A stretch of DNA of 64,000 bases from Maribacter stanieri (GCF_900112245.1 NZ_FOYX01000001.1:248001-312000); one strand, 5' to 3'; positions 10,087-19,734 are shown, counted from the stretch's first letter. Notes: generated from the sequence alone by a model not told the origin. Numbers and translations: made by a program.

Positions 10087-11373
10087 TTATTCCTGTTCCA
10101 AAACTTCTATCGAAATCAAATCTATTTTGGTATTGGAAACTTCTAATACCGTAAACTTATAAGTCTCTATTGTAAGCTCTACTTCTTTTTCAGGAATTTC
10201 ACCTAATGTATGTACTAAAAGCCCGCCAAGTGTCTCATATTCATCAGACACCGGTAGATTTAATTTATAATTTTCATTGATATCATCTACCTCTAAACGT
10301 GCAGAAAAAAGGAAATGACGGTCATCAACCCGCTCTTCCCTTAAGTCAGTCGTATCATGCTCATCTTCAATTTCTCCAAAAAGCTCCTCTACAATATCTT
10401 CTACCGTTACCAAACCAGAAGTACCACCATATTCATCTAACACTACTGCAATGCTTTTACGTTTCTTGATCAGCACATTAAGTATATCTTGAATTAGCAT
10501 AGTTTCTGGAACAAACTCTACTGGCAATAAAATGCTTTTTATAGTTTTTGGTTTTTTAAACAACTCATATGAGTGTATGTAACCAATAACATTGTCTACA
10601 GTATCATTATACACCAGTACTTTTGAATAACCGGTTTCGGTAAATATTTTAGCTAAATTTTTTGGCGTCTCATGTACTTCTACAGCAACGATTTCCGTTC
10701 TTGGAACCATAACTTCACGCGCTTTTACAGCTGCAAATTCTAATGCATTCTGAAAAATTTGAATTTCGGTATCTACCTCATCTTCTTCTTCTACGGCTTC
10801 CATCTGTTCGGTAATATAATCACCAAGTTCTAACTTACTAAAAGCCAACTGCACTTCATCACCAGATGTTCCAAATACATATTTTAATATAAAATCTGAT
10901 ATCCAAATAATGAAATCTGAAATAAACGAGAACAAAATGTAGAACAAAAAAGCTGGAATCGCCAATAACTTCAACAGGTTATTAGCATAAATCTGAAAAA
11001 GAACCTTAGGTAAAAATTCTGCAGTTATTAATATTATAAATGTAGATATTAAAGTTTGGGTCAGCAGACTAAAATCTGTAATCAATAACTGTAGAATAGC
11101 ATTATCAGGAACAATGCCCGTAAACCAATTCATGAGTAATTCTCCCATGAATAAGCCATAAATAACCAATGCTATATTGTTACCAATAAGCATAGTCGCT
11201 ATAAATTTTGATGGTTTTTTGGTTAGCCTGGTAAGTACCATAGCCAAAAATCCCTCTTGTTTTTTCTCTATTTCAATATGGATTTTATTCGCAGAAATAA
11301 AGGCAATTTCCATTCCTGAGAAAAATGCTGAAAATACTAAGGAAAGTATAATGATAATACCGGCTGTACCCAC
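10087..11373 (-). CDS. CNNM/CorC-type transporter (hemolysin family: DUF21, CBS pair, CorC_HlyC)
   Basis: This 428-residue inner-membrane protein begins with a DUF21 domain of about four hydrophobic segments (residues 1-170). A CBS-domain pair (about 205-335) contains VMVPRTEIVAVEV and VVLDEYGGTSGLVTVEDI. The CorC_HlyC transporter-associated domain is at the C-terminus. Such proteins are linked to Mg2+ or Co2+ efflux; the name hemolysin is historical. Flavobacterial GldE belongs to the same superfamily, but the position between lptC and ppiD points to the housekeeping paralogue. The start overlaps the preceding small gene by one base. Confidence 0.88.
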   Translation of the reverse strand: MGTAGIIIILSLVFSAFFSGMEIAFISANKIHIEIEKKQEGFLAMVLTRLTKKPSKFIATMLIGNNIALVIYGLFMGELLMNWFTGIVPDNAILQLLITDFSLLTQTLISTFIILITAEFLPKVLFQIYANNLLKLLAIPAFLFYILFSFISDFIIWISDFILKYVFGTSGDEVQLAFSKLELGDYITEQMEAVEEEDEVDTEIQIFQNALEFAAVKAREVMVPRTEIVAVEVHETPKNLAKIFTETGYSKVLVYNDTVDNVIGYIHSYELFKKPKTIKSILLPVEFVPETMLIQDILNVLIKKRKSIAVVLDEYGGTSGLVTVEDIVEELFGEIEDEHDTTDLREERVDDRHFLFSARLEVDDINENYKLNLPVSDEYETLGGLLVHTLGEIPEKEVELTIETYKFTVLEVSNTKIDLISIEVLEQE

Positions 11374-11579
11374 TATTTATTGTTATTATCCCGTTTACGT
11401 TGTTCAAATTTTTTCCGGTAGTTTCTTCTAAACAAGAACATTCCAATAGAGACTACTGCGAAAAATATGAAGAAATAAGCCATACTTCTATCAGTGTTCC
11501 AATCACTAAATATTCTATAAACCGAAAAACCTGCTACTAAAACATATAAGTACTCTGTATACCTTAAAATACTAATCAT
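11373..11579 (-). CDS. Small conserved two-helix membrane protein, unknown function
   Basis: The 68-residue protein has two predicted membrane helices (about 10-24 and 34-50) and a strongly basic C-terminal tail (FRRNYRKKFEQRKRDNNNK). I do not recognise a named domain. It overlaps lptC by 8 bases upstream and the CNNM gene by 1 base downstream, so it is translationally coupled within the envelope operon. That coupling is the main argument that it is a real gene. Confidence 0.75.
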   Translation of the reverse strand: MISILRYTEYLYVLVAGFSVYRIFSDWNTDRSMAYFFIFFAVVSIGMFLFRRNYRKKFEQRKRDNNNK

Positions 11580-12183
11580 TCTCTTGTTCTTTATCTTCTT
11601 TAATCAACATTAAACCATACGTTTTATGGGCATTTAAAAACTTAAGGTCTTTTTGAATATCCATTCCCTCACCATCCATTACCGTTCCATCATCAGGATT
11701 GGTAAACGTAAACTTTTCTTGGGTGAACGCCCACTCGTTACCGCGATCGTAATAAAGTTGTGATGTTGCCAATTTCTTACCATCATCACCTTTAATAAGT
11801 ACATTACCTCGCAAATCTACGATAGAAGTCTTAGAGTACAATACTCCGTAATCTGCTTCTATAGTAGTTTTCTCATTCTTCTCATTGAAAATTTCCACTA
11901 ACAAGCCTTCTGGGAAGGTTTGATACGGAAATGTAAGTTGTTCAAAATCGTTTCTAATAGGACCGGACAAAACTGCCAGCACCTTAGAAGAACCAACATC
12001 CTCAGATCCCAATTTTTCTGGAGATTCGGTATAGGTAAGCACAAAATCTTCAACTACACCTCTAGGGTATACTTTTTTTGCAGCTTCTTCACCAACTCTC
12101 TTGTAATTATCTTGACAAGATAAAAAAAGCATTGCCATGGTAGATACCACGGCAATGCCCTTAAAAATATAAATCTGTTTCAT
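11572..12183 (-). CDS. lptC: LPS-export periplasmic bridge protein LptC
   Basis: This 203-residue protein has an N-terminal helix ending in LFLSCQ, a likely lipobox, followed by a LptC/OstA-like beta-strand domain. Segments such as FNEKNEKTTIEADYGVLYS and the strand pattern up to TNPDDGTVMDGEGMDI are typical. LptC passes lipopolysaccharide from the LptBFG ATPase to the LptA bridge. It sits six bases after the TPR gene and overlaps the small membrane-protein gene by eight bases. Confidence 0.85.
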   Translation of the reverse strand: MKQIYIFKGIAVVSTMAMLFLSCQDNYKRVGEEAAKKVYPRGVVEDFVLTYTESPEKLGSEDVGSSKVLAVLSGPIRNDFEQLTFPYQTFPEGLLVEIFNEKNEKTTIEADYGVLYSKTSIVDLRGNVLIKGDDGKKLATSQLYYDRGNEWAFTQEKFTFTNPDDGTVMDGEGMDIQKDLKFLNAHKTYGLMLIKEDKEQEND

Positions 12184-12188
12184 TTTTT

Positions 12189-13562
12189 CTATAAAGAAGG
12201 TACTTTCACACTACCTCCAACCCAACAGCCGAAAGTAACAGTTTTACCAGCCATACCTGAACTAAAGATCATTTCTTTAGATGGCGCTTTTGCACTATAA
12301 CTGGTTGCTGCCTGACTAGAAGAACCACTTAATGATGGATCTACTCTACCAGCTTTTCTAGCCATATCTGCTGCTTTCCAATACATTGCTCTTTTCTCAA
12401 AAGCGCTAGCACCACAATCATTTGCACTAGTTGCATATAAGTTAGCTATTAATAAGTATGCTCGACCGTTAGACGCGTTAGCATCTATTGCCTTTTGTGC
12501 ATAGCTACGTGCTGTAGACTTACTTCCTTTTCTTTTATTAATTACCGCTACTTTGTAAGCAATCTTAGATTTTTTCTCATTATTCGTTTCTAAAGACAAT
12601 GCTTTATCGAAATCTGCAAGAGCTCCTTTAGTATCTCCATTCTTCATTTTCAAAGTACCACCGTATACATAAGCATCGGCAGATGGATCTAATCTTAACT
12701 GAGCTTCAAATAATTTCTGGAACATTGGATCATCTGTACATTCTTTGTTGAACATAAGACCAACAGCTCTTTTTACCCAAACAACATCGTTCTGTTTCTC
12801 TTCAAAACTCTTTTCGTAAAGAGGAATTAAGTTGCTACAATCAGCTAAAGGACCTAATTTAGAATCTATACTTCCTGCAATTTTACCGTAAACTTCAGAA
12901 TAAGAATTATAAGATTTTAAACGAGATTTTTCTTTAGAAGTTAATGTACCAGCTTCTTCTTTAGGTAAAAGCTTAGCAATTTTACCAGTAAGTTGTTCGT
13001 TTTCAACCTCAATTTTTTCAGTAACAGCATCGTACACATCAAATACTTCTTGCAAATCTTTTCTACCAGCCTTATGCTCATCTACCAAACTCGAGAAATA
13101 GATATATAATGCTTTAGGGCTTTTAAAATTCTCTTGATCCTTTGTAAAGGCATCACTTAACATACTGTACATTTTAGCATCGTCTGCCATTTTATTATCA
13201 TACATCACTAACGCTTTGTCAACTTCAGTTTCAGCTACGCTAGTTTTAGATGCAAAATACTTCATCTTATTGTCGTAAAGACCCATAAGATCATTTGCAA
13301 ATTTTTCTTTGTCGGCGCCCGTTGCCTTACCCATCTTATCTTTTAGTATACGCTCACCATATACATAGATAGCATTATTTAATTGAGGACAAGTTTCATA
13401 AACCATTTTCCATGGCTCATAAGCCGCATCATAATTTTTAACTTTCGAATGCTCAGAAAATATAGACAGGTTTGTCATACATTCAGGGTTTTGTGCCTGC
13501 GCATTGCTCACCCCCATCATTCCAAGGAACATTATTGCCGTGAAGTAAAGTTTCGATTTCAT
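12189..13562 (-). CDS. Exported tetratricopeptide-repeat protein
   Basis: The 457-residue protein has a signal peptide (about 1-23, ending SNAQAQ). A helical N-terminal region handles or mimics repeats, and TPR-like repeats are clearest near 300-385 (DAYVYGGTLKMKNGDTKGAL, ARSYAQKAIDANASNGRAYL). The C-terminus ends in a short Gly-rich strand segment. No enzyme motif is seen. It is encoded between an outer-membrane barrel gene and lptC, so a periplasmic scaffold or assembly role is plausible but unproven. It is a conserved member of this flavobacterial cluster, as I recall it. Confidence 0.75.
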   Translation of the reverse strand: MKSKLYFTAIMFLGMMGVSNAQAQNPECMTNLSIFSEHSKVKNYDAAYEPWKMVYETCPQLNNAIYVYGERILKDKMGKATGADKEKFANDLMGLYDNKMKYFASKTSVAETEVDKALVMYDNKMADDAKMYSMLSDAFTKDQENFKSPKALYIYFSSLVDEHKAGRKDLQEVFDVYDAVTEKIEVENEQLTGKIAKLLPKEEAGTLTSKEKSRLKSYNSYSEVYGKIAGSIDSKLGPLADCSNLIPLYEKSFEEKQNDVVWVKRAVGLMFNKECTDDPMFQKLFEAQLRLDPSADAYVYGGTLKMKNGDTKGALADFDKALSLETNNEKKSKIAYKVAVINKRKGSKSTARSYAQKAIDANASNGRAYLLIANLYATSANDCGASAFEKRAMYWKAADMARKAGRVDPSLSGSSSQAATSYSAKAPSKEMIFSSGMAGKTVTFGCWVGGSVKVPSL

Positions 13563-13600
13563 TTTTTCTCTTTTTAAATGGTTAATGTACTAATTTTTTA

Positions 13601-14887
13601 TTAATTGATTTTTCTTTTCTGGAACCAGCGATCGTTAAGTGAAAGACCTACATTAAACTTAAAATAGCTCTCTTCAATTAAATCTGCTCTAGTAGTTCCT
13701 CTTTTACCAAATTCAAAACCTAAGTTAAGATTAGAAAAACTTCTACCCAGTGGTAACCCTAATCCAAAAGTTATGCCAAAATTATTTATATCAACATCAT
13801 CCACCAACATACCTGTCTGATCTAAACGTAAACCTGCACGGTAAGTAACTCTCTTTAAGTAACTTGAAAAAGAATTATGGTCAGGTGTAATAAAAGCACC
13901 TAATGCAAACGAACTTGCATCCTCATAAGAAATATTATCCGCTCCTAGAAAAGAATTTTCAAAAGAACTCATCTCTTGAAAACTATATTCCGCACCTACA
14001 AACCATTTATAATCTTCACCGTAACCTATACCCAACGTAGTAGTTGTAGGTATTTTTAATTCTGTATTACTTAAATTCTGAGAAGCTAAGTTCACCTCTA
14101 ATTCTTCAATTGTACCGCCATTAGCTACAGAAAAAGAACCTATTTGTCTTTCATTCTTAGATACCAAATTACCCTGAGTATTTACACGAATAGAAGTATG
14201 AAGTCTTTGTCTTCCTTTTATAATAGGGGTATAATTTAAGGCATAATTAAAATCGAATCCATTAACTCTAGAACTACGTCTATCAAAAGTTCCAAATTGG
14301 ATATCCTCTACTTGTTGTAATCTTTCACTATCTAAAGTACCAAAATTGAAGTTTATGGTTGCTCCAATACTTAAATCCTCTATAATTTCATATCCTATTG
14401 AGTAAAAAGCACGCGTTAACCCACCTTCACCTGAATATACATTAACTAAAGAACCACTTGCAGTTGTTTGTTCTTCTGCCAAATTATAGCCTACAGAAGA
14501 ATAAGGCATAATACCAAAGCCCATACCCAAACCATTACCAACACTAAAGCCTAAAGCTAAATAGTCCAAGCTGGTAATTGAGCTTTTTTGTTCTTCCGTA
14601 AAACTTTTGAGGGTATACTGCTTGTTAGATACACCTGCAGTATAGGTAACCAAACCTTCCTTATCCATTACTTCCAAACCTAACTTACCATAAGCGGCAG
14701 GGTTTTTCAAATTTAAATGAATACTATCGGCATATACGCCAATGCCTCCCATCATTTGATTTTCTACCGTACTGGCGTTTTTCAAATCACCGATTCCAAA
14801 GAAGGAATAAGGAGAAATAGTACCATCTTGAGCGTACATACCCACGGTGGTTATGTATACAATTGCAATTACAATTTTTCTGATCAT
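13601..14887 (-). CDS. Outer-membrane beta-barrel protein (FadL/PorV-like fold)
   Basis: The 428-residue protein has a signal peptide (about 1-20). Its mature N-terminus contains SPYSFFGIGDL, GGIGVYADS and NLKNPAAYG, which resembles the hatch-proximal region of FadL/PorV-like barrels in Bacteroidota. The rest alternates short polar turns with amphipathic strands, and the barrel ends with an aromatic-rich strand. The substrate is unknown. The start lies directly against the coaX stop (14888), so it is in the same transcript. Confidence 0.7.
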   Translation of the reverse strand: MIRKIVIAIVYITTVGMYAQDGTISPYSFFGIGDLKNASTVENQMMGGIGVYADSIHLNLKNPAAYGKLGLEVMDKEGLVTYTAGVSNKQYTLKSFTEEQKSSITSLDYLALGFSVGNGLGMGFGIMPYSSVGYNLAEEQTTASGSLVNVYSGEGGLTRAFYSIGYEIIEDLSIGATINFNFGTLDSERLQQVEDIQFGTFDRRSSRVNGFDFNYALNYTPIIKGRQRLHTSIRVNTQGNLVSKNERQIGSFSVANGGTIEELEVNLASQNLSNTELKIPTTTTLGIGYGEDYKWFVGAEYSFQEMSSFENSFLGADNISYEDASSFALGAFITPDHNSFSSYLKRVTYRAGLRLDQTGMLVDDVDINNFGITFGLGLPLGRSFSNLNLGFEFGKRGTTRADLIEESYFKFNVGLSLNDRWFQKRKIN

Positions 14888-15616
14888 TTAGTGCTTGTTG
14901 TATTCCAGCAAATAATTAAGCCCTTTCAGGAGAAATTTGGAATCCGCAAATATGGTATTTTTTAATCGTTTAGACAAAAATAGTGTGTCTCCACCGGTTA
15001 AAATAACTGTTAAATTTTCAAATCTAGCCTTGTAGAGATCAATGACACCGTCTATTTCAAGAGTAATACCATTTATTACACCACTATGCAGACAATTTTC
15101 TGTAGTATTACCTATATAGTCCAACAGCTCTTTTTTTTCGAGTAAAGGCAATTTTGCCGTTTGTTGATGCATGGCATTATACCTCATTTGAACCCCCGGA
15201 GATATTGCCCCTCCTAAATATTCATCAAAATCATTAAGCATATCATAAGTAACACATGTACCTGCATCAATCACCAAATTATTTTGATGAGGATTGAAAT
15301 AATAAGCTGCCGTTGCCAAAGCTATACGATCAACACCTAAAGTCTGAGGCGAAGCATATGAGTTCTTAAATGGTACTTTTGATGCATTAGAAAGCTCATG
15401 TAGGTCACAAAAAACCGCCACAACCTTCATTTGCCCCTTAGAAAGCGACCCAACACTAGAAACTATGGAAGATTTTATATTTGGATAATCTTTAAATATT
15501 TTTTTTACCGATTCAACGAACAAATCGACAACAACAGTCTCTAAATGAATTAATTCCGACTTTTTAAATATTGCTAATTTGACGTTTGTATTACCTGCAT
15601 CAATTATTAAATTCAT
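14888..15616 (-). CDS. coaX: Type III pantothenate kinase
   Basis: The enzyme phosphorylates pantothenate in the first step of coenzyme A synthesis. The 242-residue protein shows the ASKHA-fold phosphate motif DAGNTNVKLAIF at residues 6-17, the pantothenate-site segment LGVDRIALATAAY, VIDAGTCVTYD (second Asp motif) and GGAISPGVQMRY. The length fits the family. It is the first gene of the minus-strand envelope run and is divergent from tRNA-Phe. Confidence 0.93.
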   Translation of the reverse strand: MNLIIDAGNTNVKLAIFKKSELIHLETVVVDLFVESVKKIFKDYPNIKSSIVSSVGSLSKGQMKVVAVFCDLHELSNASKVPFKNSYASPQTLGVDRIALATAAYYFNPHQNNLVIDAGTCVTYDMLNDFDEYLGGAISPGVQMRYNAMHQQTAKLPLLEKKELLDYIGNTTENCLHSGVINGITLEIDGVIDLYKARFENLTVILTGGDTLFLSKRLKNTIFADSKFLLKGLNYLLEYNKH

Positions 15617-15666
15617 GTTGCAAAGATTAAAAATTAAAAAAACATTTCTCTTTTTTCGCGATTTAG

Positions 15667-15697
15667 TTTGTAAATCCTAAAATAGAAATTATATTTG
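15667..15697 (+). promoter_or_regulatory. Promoter of tRNA-Phe (TTTG - 19 bases - TATATTTG)
   Basis: A -33 element TTTG (15667-15670) and a perfect -7 element TATATTTG (15690-15697) are separated by 19 bases, as expected for the Bacteroidota primary sigma factor. The mature tRNA begins 19 bases after the -7 element. This is the clearest promoter in the window. Confidence 0.8.
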
Positions 15698-15716
15698 CAG
15701 CCGCTTACAGCGACAT

Positions 15717-15789
15717 GGTGCCTTAGCTCAGTTGGTAGAGCAATGGACTGAAAATCCATGTGTCCCTGGTTCGATTCCTGGAGGCACCA
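15717..15789 (+). tRNA. tRNA-Phe (anticodon GAA)
   Basis: The 73-base cloverleaf has an acceptor stem GGTGCCT pairing with AGGCACC, a D arm GCTC/GAGC and an anticodon stem ATGGA/TCCAT around the loop CTGAAAA, giving anticodon GAA. The T arm is CCTGG TTCGATT CCTGG. The discriminator is A and the CCA end is not encoded. The gene has its own promoter and terminator, so it is a single-gene unit. Confidence 0.95.
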
Positions 15790-15793
15790 CAAT

Positions 15794-15823
15794 AAATCCT
15801 TACTTAACGGTAAGGATTTTTTT
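15794..15823 (+). terminator. Intrinsic terminator after tRNA-Phe
   Basis: A perfect 10-bp stem (AAATCCTTAC at 15794-15803 with GTAAGGATTT at 15810-15819) has a six-base loop and ends in a T run. It starts five bases after the tRNA. Confidence 0.9.
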
Positions 15824-15864
15824 GTTTTAATACCTATCTTTCAAATTACGAAAATATATAGGTT

Positions 15865-16836
15865 GTGTTACAAATAAACGAAGACAGTACATTTATTTCT
15901 CTTCAAGATTACTTAAAATCTAAAGGCTGGTTAAAAGATCAAGAGGAAATTACCCAAATATCTAAAGCAGGAGAAGGTAATATGAATGTAGTATTGCGTG
16001 TAACCACCAATCTACGCTCCATAATTGTAAAACAATCTAGACCCTTTGTTCAAAAATACCAGAACATTCCCGCCCCTATAGATAGAATTGCTGTAGAGCA
16101 TACTTTTTACAAGGCAGTCGCAAACAGCACAATTATCTCTCACATACCAACAATCATCGGTTTTGATGCCCATGCCCACATTCTAGCAATGGAAGACCTT
16201 GGTGATTGTGATGATATGACTTTTTTATATGAACAACGAAATATTAGCAATGGACAGTTTAACATTCTTATTGCAGTAATTCACCAAATTCATAATACTA
16301 AGCCGCCTGAAAATTTCCCTGATAATATTAAAATGCGAAAGCTTAATCATCAGCATATTTTCATTTTACCATTTTTATCTGATAACGGATTTTCATTGAA
16401 TGACATACAACCTGGTTTACAAGAATTATCAATACTTTACAAGGAAGATGAATTGCTAAAAGAAAAAGTAACGCTCATTGGAGAACGTTATTTATCTCAG
16501 GGAGATACGCTTTTACATGGCGATTACTACCCTGGCAGCTGGATGTCTAAAGACAATCAGCTTTTTATTATTGATCCAGAATTTGGCTTTTTAGGGTTTA
16601 AAGAATTTGACCTGGGTATAATGGCCGCCCATCTTATTATGGCTACTCATGACATATCCTATATCAAAAAAATAGAAAGTTCTTACCCTTCTGAAATTGA
16701 TATTGAACTACTACAAAACATAGCTGGCATAGAAATTATGCGAAGATTAATAGGTTTAGCCCAACTACCACTCAACAGAACCATATTAGAAAAAGCGGAA
16801 TTATTAACCATGGCAAAAAACTTAATTCTATCATGA
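15865..16836 (+). CDS. Phosphotransferase-fold small-molecule kinase, 5-methylthioribose-kinase-like
   Basis: The 323-residue protein has the aminoglycoside phosphotransferase/choline-kinase fold. The ATP loop is in AGEGNMNVVLRV, the Lys segment in SIIVKQSRPFV, the catalytic loop is HGDYYPGSW and the metal motif is IDPEFGFLGFKEFDLG. The variants GEGNMNVV, KQ and HGD..PGS/IDPEFGF are closest to MtnK (5-methylthioribose kinase), though the protein is shorter than MtnK (about 400). Substrate is therefore uncertain; another sugar or nucleoside is possible. The start is a GTG. The gene overlaps the following ADP-ribosylglycohydrolase gene by four bases, implying coupled expression. Confidence 0.7.
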   Translation: MLQINEDSTFISLQDYLKSKGWLKDQEEITQISKAGEGNMNVVLRVTTNLRSIIVKQSRPFVQKYQNIPAPIDRIAVEHTFYKAVANSTIISHIPTIIGFDAHAHILAMEDLGDCDDMTFLYEQRNISNGQFNILIAVIHQIHNTKPPENFPDNIKMRKLNHQHIFILPFLSDNGFSLNDIQPGLQELSILYKEDELLKEKVTLIGERYLSQGDTLLHGDYYPGSWMSKDNQLFIIDPEFGFLGFKEFDLGIMAAHLIMATHDISYIKKIESSYPSEIDIELLQNIAGIEIMRRLIGLAQLPLNRTILEKAELLTMAKNLILS

Positions 16837-18104
16837 AATATGTATTCTTCTTAATTATTATTTGTCTAGTAGGATGTAAAAATGATGCCGAAAAATTTGA
16901 TATTCCCTCTCCAACTTCGAGCAATTATACAAACAACGTAGCTCAGTTACCAGATTCTGTTTACTACGATAAAGTTCTGGGTGCTTTAGTAGGCTCTGCA
17001 ATTGGAGATGCTATGGGTGCATCTACCGAAATGTGGCACAGAAAGGACATTCAATTAACGTACGGATACATTACCGGACTAACACCTGCCGTACGTGAAC
17101 AATCACCAGAAGGCACTTGGGACCACAACCTTTTAGCTGGAGCTACAACTGATGACACCCGATGGAAAAGCTTGATGGTTCATTATTTTAAAGCCAATAA
17201 GAACAAAACGAATCCTGATAATTTCACTGAATTCATTATTGACTATTATAATACATTAACGACAACGTTAGGTAATAAAGAAATCCAAACTAGTACGGAT
17301 GCATTAGATACCCAAATTGAAAAAATAGATTGGATCAAAGAATGGGCACGCGTTGCATTAGATTATAAAAAAGATAAAGACAGCTATATAAAAGCCCAGA
17401 ATAGATTTTATGGCGGAGAAATGTCTTGTGCCGGACAATTGTACTCACCAATGATCGGTCTTATTTCTAAATCGCCATTAGAAGCATATGACAAAGCTTA
17501 TGATTTGAGTTTATTTGATATTGGCTATGCTAAAGATATTACTGCCTTGGTGTCTACAATGACCTATATGGCAACAAGAACCCAAGACCTGGACTCTATT
17601 ATGAATGCACCTAAGTTTATAGACCCAATAGGTTATGCAGATAGTAGATTAGTTGGGCGCATACCTACCGCCATCTTAAACAGCGCCCAGATAAATGTTC
17701 GTCGTATAAATGAAATAACTTTTGATTCTCTTTTACTACAAGACACACTTACTTACAAAGTACCTAAAGGATTTTTAGGTACTAAAAAGGACTGGATTCG
17801 TCAAGAAATGCTTTTCCGCTTATTAGAAAAAGATGAACGTGGTATTGCATTTCATTCTGCAGAAATTTGGCAAATACTTGTTACCGCCCTAGAATATGGT
17901 CGAGGAGATTTCGAAAAAACAATGCAATTTATTGTTAATTACGGTCGCGACAATGATACAGTGGCCGCCATTGCTGGCATGATACTCGGAGCCAAATTAG
18001 GCTACAAAGCTTTGCCACCGCAACTGAGTGAAACCATTATAAATGTAAATAGAGAAAACATGGGCATAGACCTTGAAGTTTTAGCCCGTGAAATGTCTCA
18101 ATAA
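16833..18104 (+). CDS. ADP-ribosylglycohydrolase-family lipoprotein
   Basis: The 423-residue protein starts with a lipoprotein signal (lipobox LVGC, about residues 12-15). It then shows ADP-ribosylglycohydrolase (DraG/ARH) motifs: LGALVGSAIGDAMGA, ATTDDTRWKSLM (metal-binding TDDT) and, near the end, GRDNDTVAAIAGMILGAKLG (second metal site). The fold removes ADP-ribose or related groups from proteins or small molecules using two Mg2+ ions. A periplasmic or surface-anchored position is unusual for true ADP-ribose removal, so the substrate may be a ribosyl compound. It overlaps the kinase gene by four bases, so the pair may act in sequence: hydrolysis, then sugar phosphorylation. Confidence 0.85.
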   Translation: MKYVFFLIIICLVGCKNDAEKFDIPSPTSSNYTNNVAQLPDSVYYDKVLGALVGSAIGDAMGASTEMWHRKDIQLTYGYITGLTPAVREQSPEGTWDHNLLAGATTDDTRWKSLMVHYFKANKNKTNPDNFTEFIIDYYNTLTTTLGNKEIQTSTDALDTQIEKIDWIKEWARVALDYKKDKDSYIKAQNRFYGGEMSCAGQLYSPMIGLISKSPLEAYDKAYDLSLFDIGYAKDITALVSTMTYMATRTQDLDSIMNAPKFIDPIGYADSRLVGRIPTAILNSAQINVRRINEITFDSLLLQDTLTYKVPKGFLGTKKDWIRQEMLFRLLEKDERGIAFHSAEIWQILVTALEYGRGDFEKTMQFIVNYGRDNDTVAAIAGMILGAKLGYKALPPQLSETIINVNRENMGIDLEVLAREMSQ

Positions 18105-18108
18105 AAGA

Positions 18109-19692
18109 CTAGTCCCAAACACGTTCAACTTTATGCTCTGCAAAATCATCAATTTCAAATTTTTCTTCTGATGTGTTTACAATAGATATTGACCTGTAAA
18201 ATTCATTAGGAAAAATTTGATTCGTCATCACATATTGCCCACCATTAATAAATAACTCTATTGAAGAATGATCTAATATAAAAACGATTTCAATAGGTCC
18301 ATCTGGAATATTAGGTATCGGCATTTGCTGAACTCCCGAAGAAAATTTATCACTAAAATCAACCTTGCCAGATTTTCTTCTATCAAAAGTGACTAGTTTT
18401 TTATCTCTATTAATATCAATACTTAAACTATCGCCATTTTCGCCCCTAAAATACACTTGCGTATTTGGCACTTTTAAAGTGAACTTTGTTTTACTTTGGT
18501 TACTGTATTTAAGTGGAATTATCCTTTTTCTTGTTGGTAATATTTGAAACACACTTTCAGGATACGCCAAGGCAACGTGCTTCTCAAAACTTTTAAGGGG
18601 ATAATTAAACAATGACACCTCATCTCCCACTTTACGCAAAGTTAGTTCTCTTGGTATGGTCATAGCACTACGCCATTTTTCCGTTGGTGTGTCACGTGCA
18701 TAATCCCAATTACTCATCCATCCTATAAAAACACGTTCATCGTTTGGTGCGTCATTATAAGTTACACCAGCATAATTGTCCCTACCTAAATCTACCCACT
18801 TATTCTCTTTTTGATCTGTGGTAAACGTTGTTCCATCAAAATCACCAATAAAATATTGAGTACCACTGCCTCCATTTGGGGCACCAGGATTAATACTAAT
18901 TAGAAGTACCCATTTCACTTCTTCTGTACCTTCTATTTTCAATGGAAACAAATCTGGACATTCCCAAACACCTCCATGTGCACCTTTATTCTTGCCAAAT
19001 TCACTTACTTTTTTCCATTCTTTTAAATCAGGAGAATTCCATATTTGCAAATGATCTCCCGCCACTAAAAGCATGGTCCAGTTTTCTTCAATTTCATTCC
19101 AAAATACTTTAGGATCCCTAAAATCTTTGATTCCCGTATTTCCTATTACTGGATTTCCCTCATACTTCGTCCAACTATCGCCGTTATCTAAACTATAAGC
19201 AATACCTTGAGTTTGAAAATCTTTTTTCCCTGCCTGCTCGCCTTCCATGTCATGATAGGTGAAAATAGCTACCATTGCCGTTTTATCTTCTGTGCCAAAT
19301 CCAGAAGTATTATTATGATCCATGACCGCACTCCCAGAAAAAATTAATCCGTTTTCATCAGGGAATAATGCAATAGGCTTATGTTTCCACTTCATCATAT
19401 CTTCACTAACGGCATGTCCCCAATGCATAGGACCCCAAACCGTACTATCAGGGTAATATTGGTAAAACAAATGGTATACTCCATCATTATAAACGAGTCC
19501 ATTAGGATCGTTCATCCAACTCTCTTCGGGTGTAAAATGAAACTGAGACCTATACGGTTCCACATAGTGCCCCGTAACTTCTATTTCGTCTGTAACGACC
19601 TCATTTTTTGCTTCTTCCTTACAACTAAAATTGCACAGAACACATAGTAGTACAACTAGCTCTAAACCTCTATTTCGTATAGTTTTAACCAT
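18109..19692 (-). CDS. Glycoside hydrolase family 32 lipoprotein (levanase/exo-beta-fructosidase type)
   Basis: The 527-residue protein has a lipoprotein signal (CNFSC, Cys about 24). A five-bladed propeller follows with the GH32 signatures WMNDPNGLVY (nucleophile Asp), FRDPKVFW (transition-state Asp) and WECPDLF (acid/base Glu). The C-terminal beta-sandwich is present (about 370-520). It hydrolyses fructose from fructans or sucrose at the cell surface or periplasm. The gene converges on the ADP-ribosylglycohydrolase gene and is divergent from the rhodanese gene. No SusC/SusD pair lies nearby, so it is not in a recognisable polysaccharide utilisation locus here. Confidence 0.9.
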   Translation of the reverse strand: MVKTIRNRGLELVVLLCVLCNFSCKEEAKNEVVTDEIEVTGHYVEPYRSQFHFTPEESWMNDPNGLVYNDGVYHLFYQYYPDSTVWGPMHWGHAVSEDMMKWKHKPIALFPDENGLIFSGSAVMDHNNTSGFGTEDKTAMVAIFTYHDMEGEQAGKKDFQTQGIAYSLDNGDSWTKYEGNPVIGNTGIKDFRDPKVFWNEIEENWTMLLVAGDHLQIWNSPDLKEWKKVSEFGKNKGAHGGVWECPDLFPLKIEGTEEVKWVLLISINPGAPNGGSGTQYFIGDFDGTTFTTDQKENKWVDLGRDNYAGVTYNDAPNDERVFIGWMSNWDYARDTPTEKWRSAMTIPRELTLRKVGDEVSLFNYPLKSFEKHVALAYPESVFQILPTRKRIIPLKYSNQSKTKFTLKVPNTQVYFRGENGDSLSIDINRDKKLVTFDRRKSGKVDFSDKFSSGVQQMPIPNIPDGPIEIVFILDHSSIELFINGGQYVMTNQIFPNEFYRSISIVNTSEEKFEIDDFAEHKVERVWD

Positions 19693-19734
19693 AAATTCAC
19701 TTTTATACAGATACTCCTTATATCTTAATTATAG

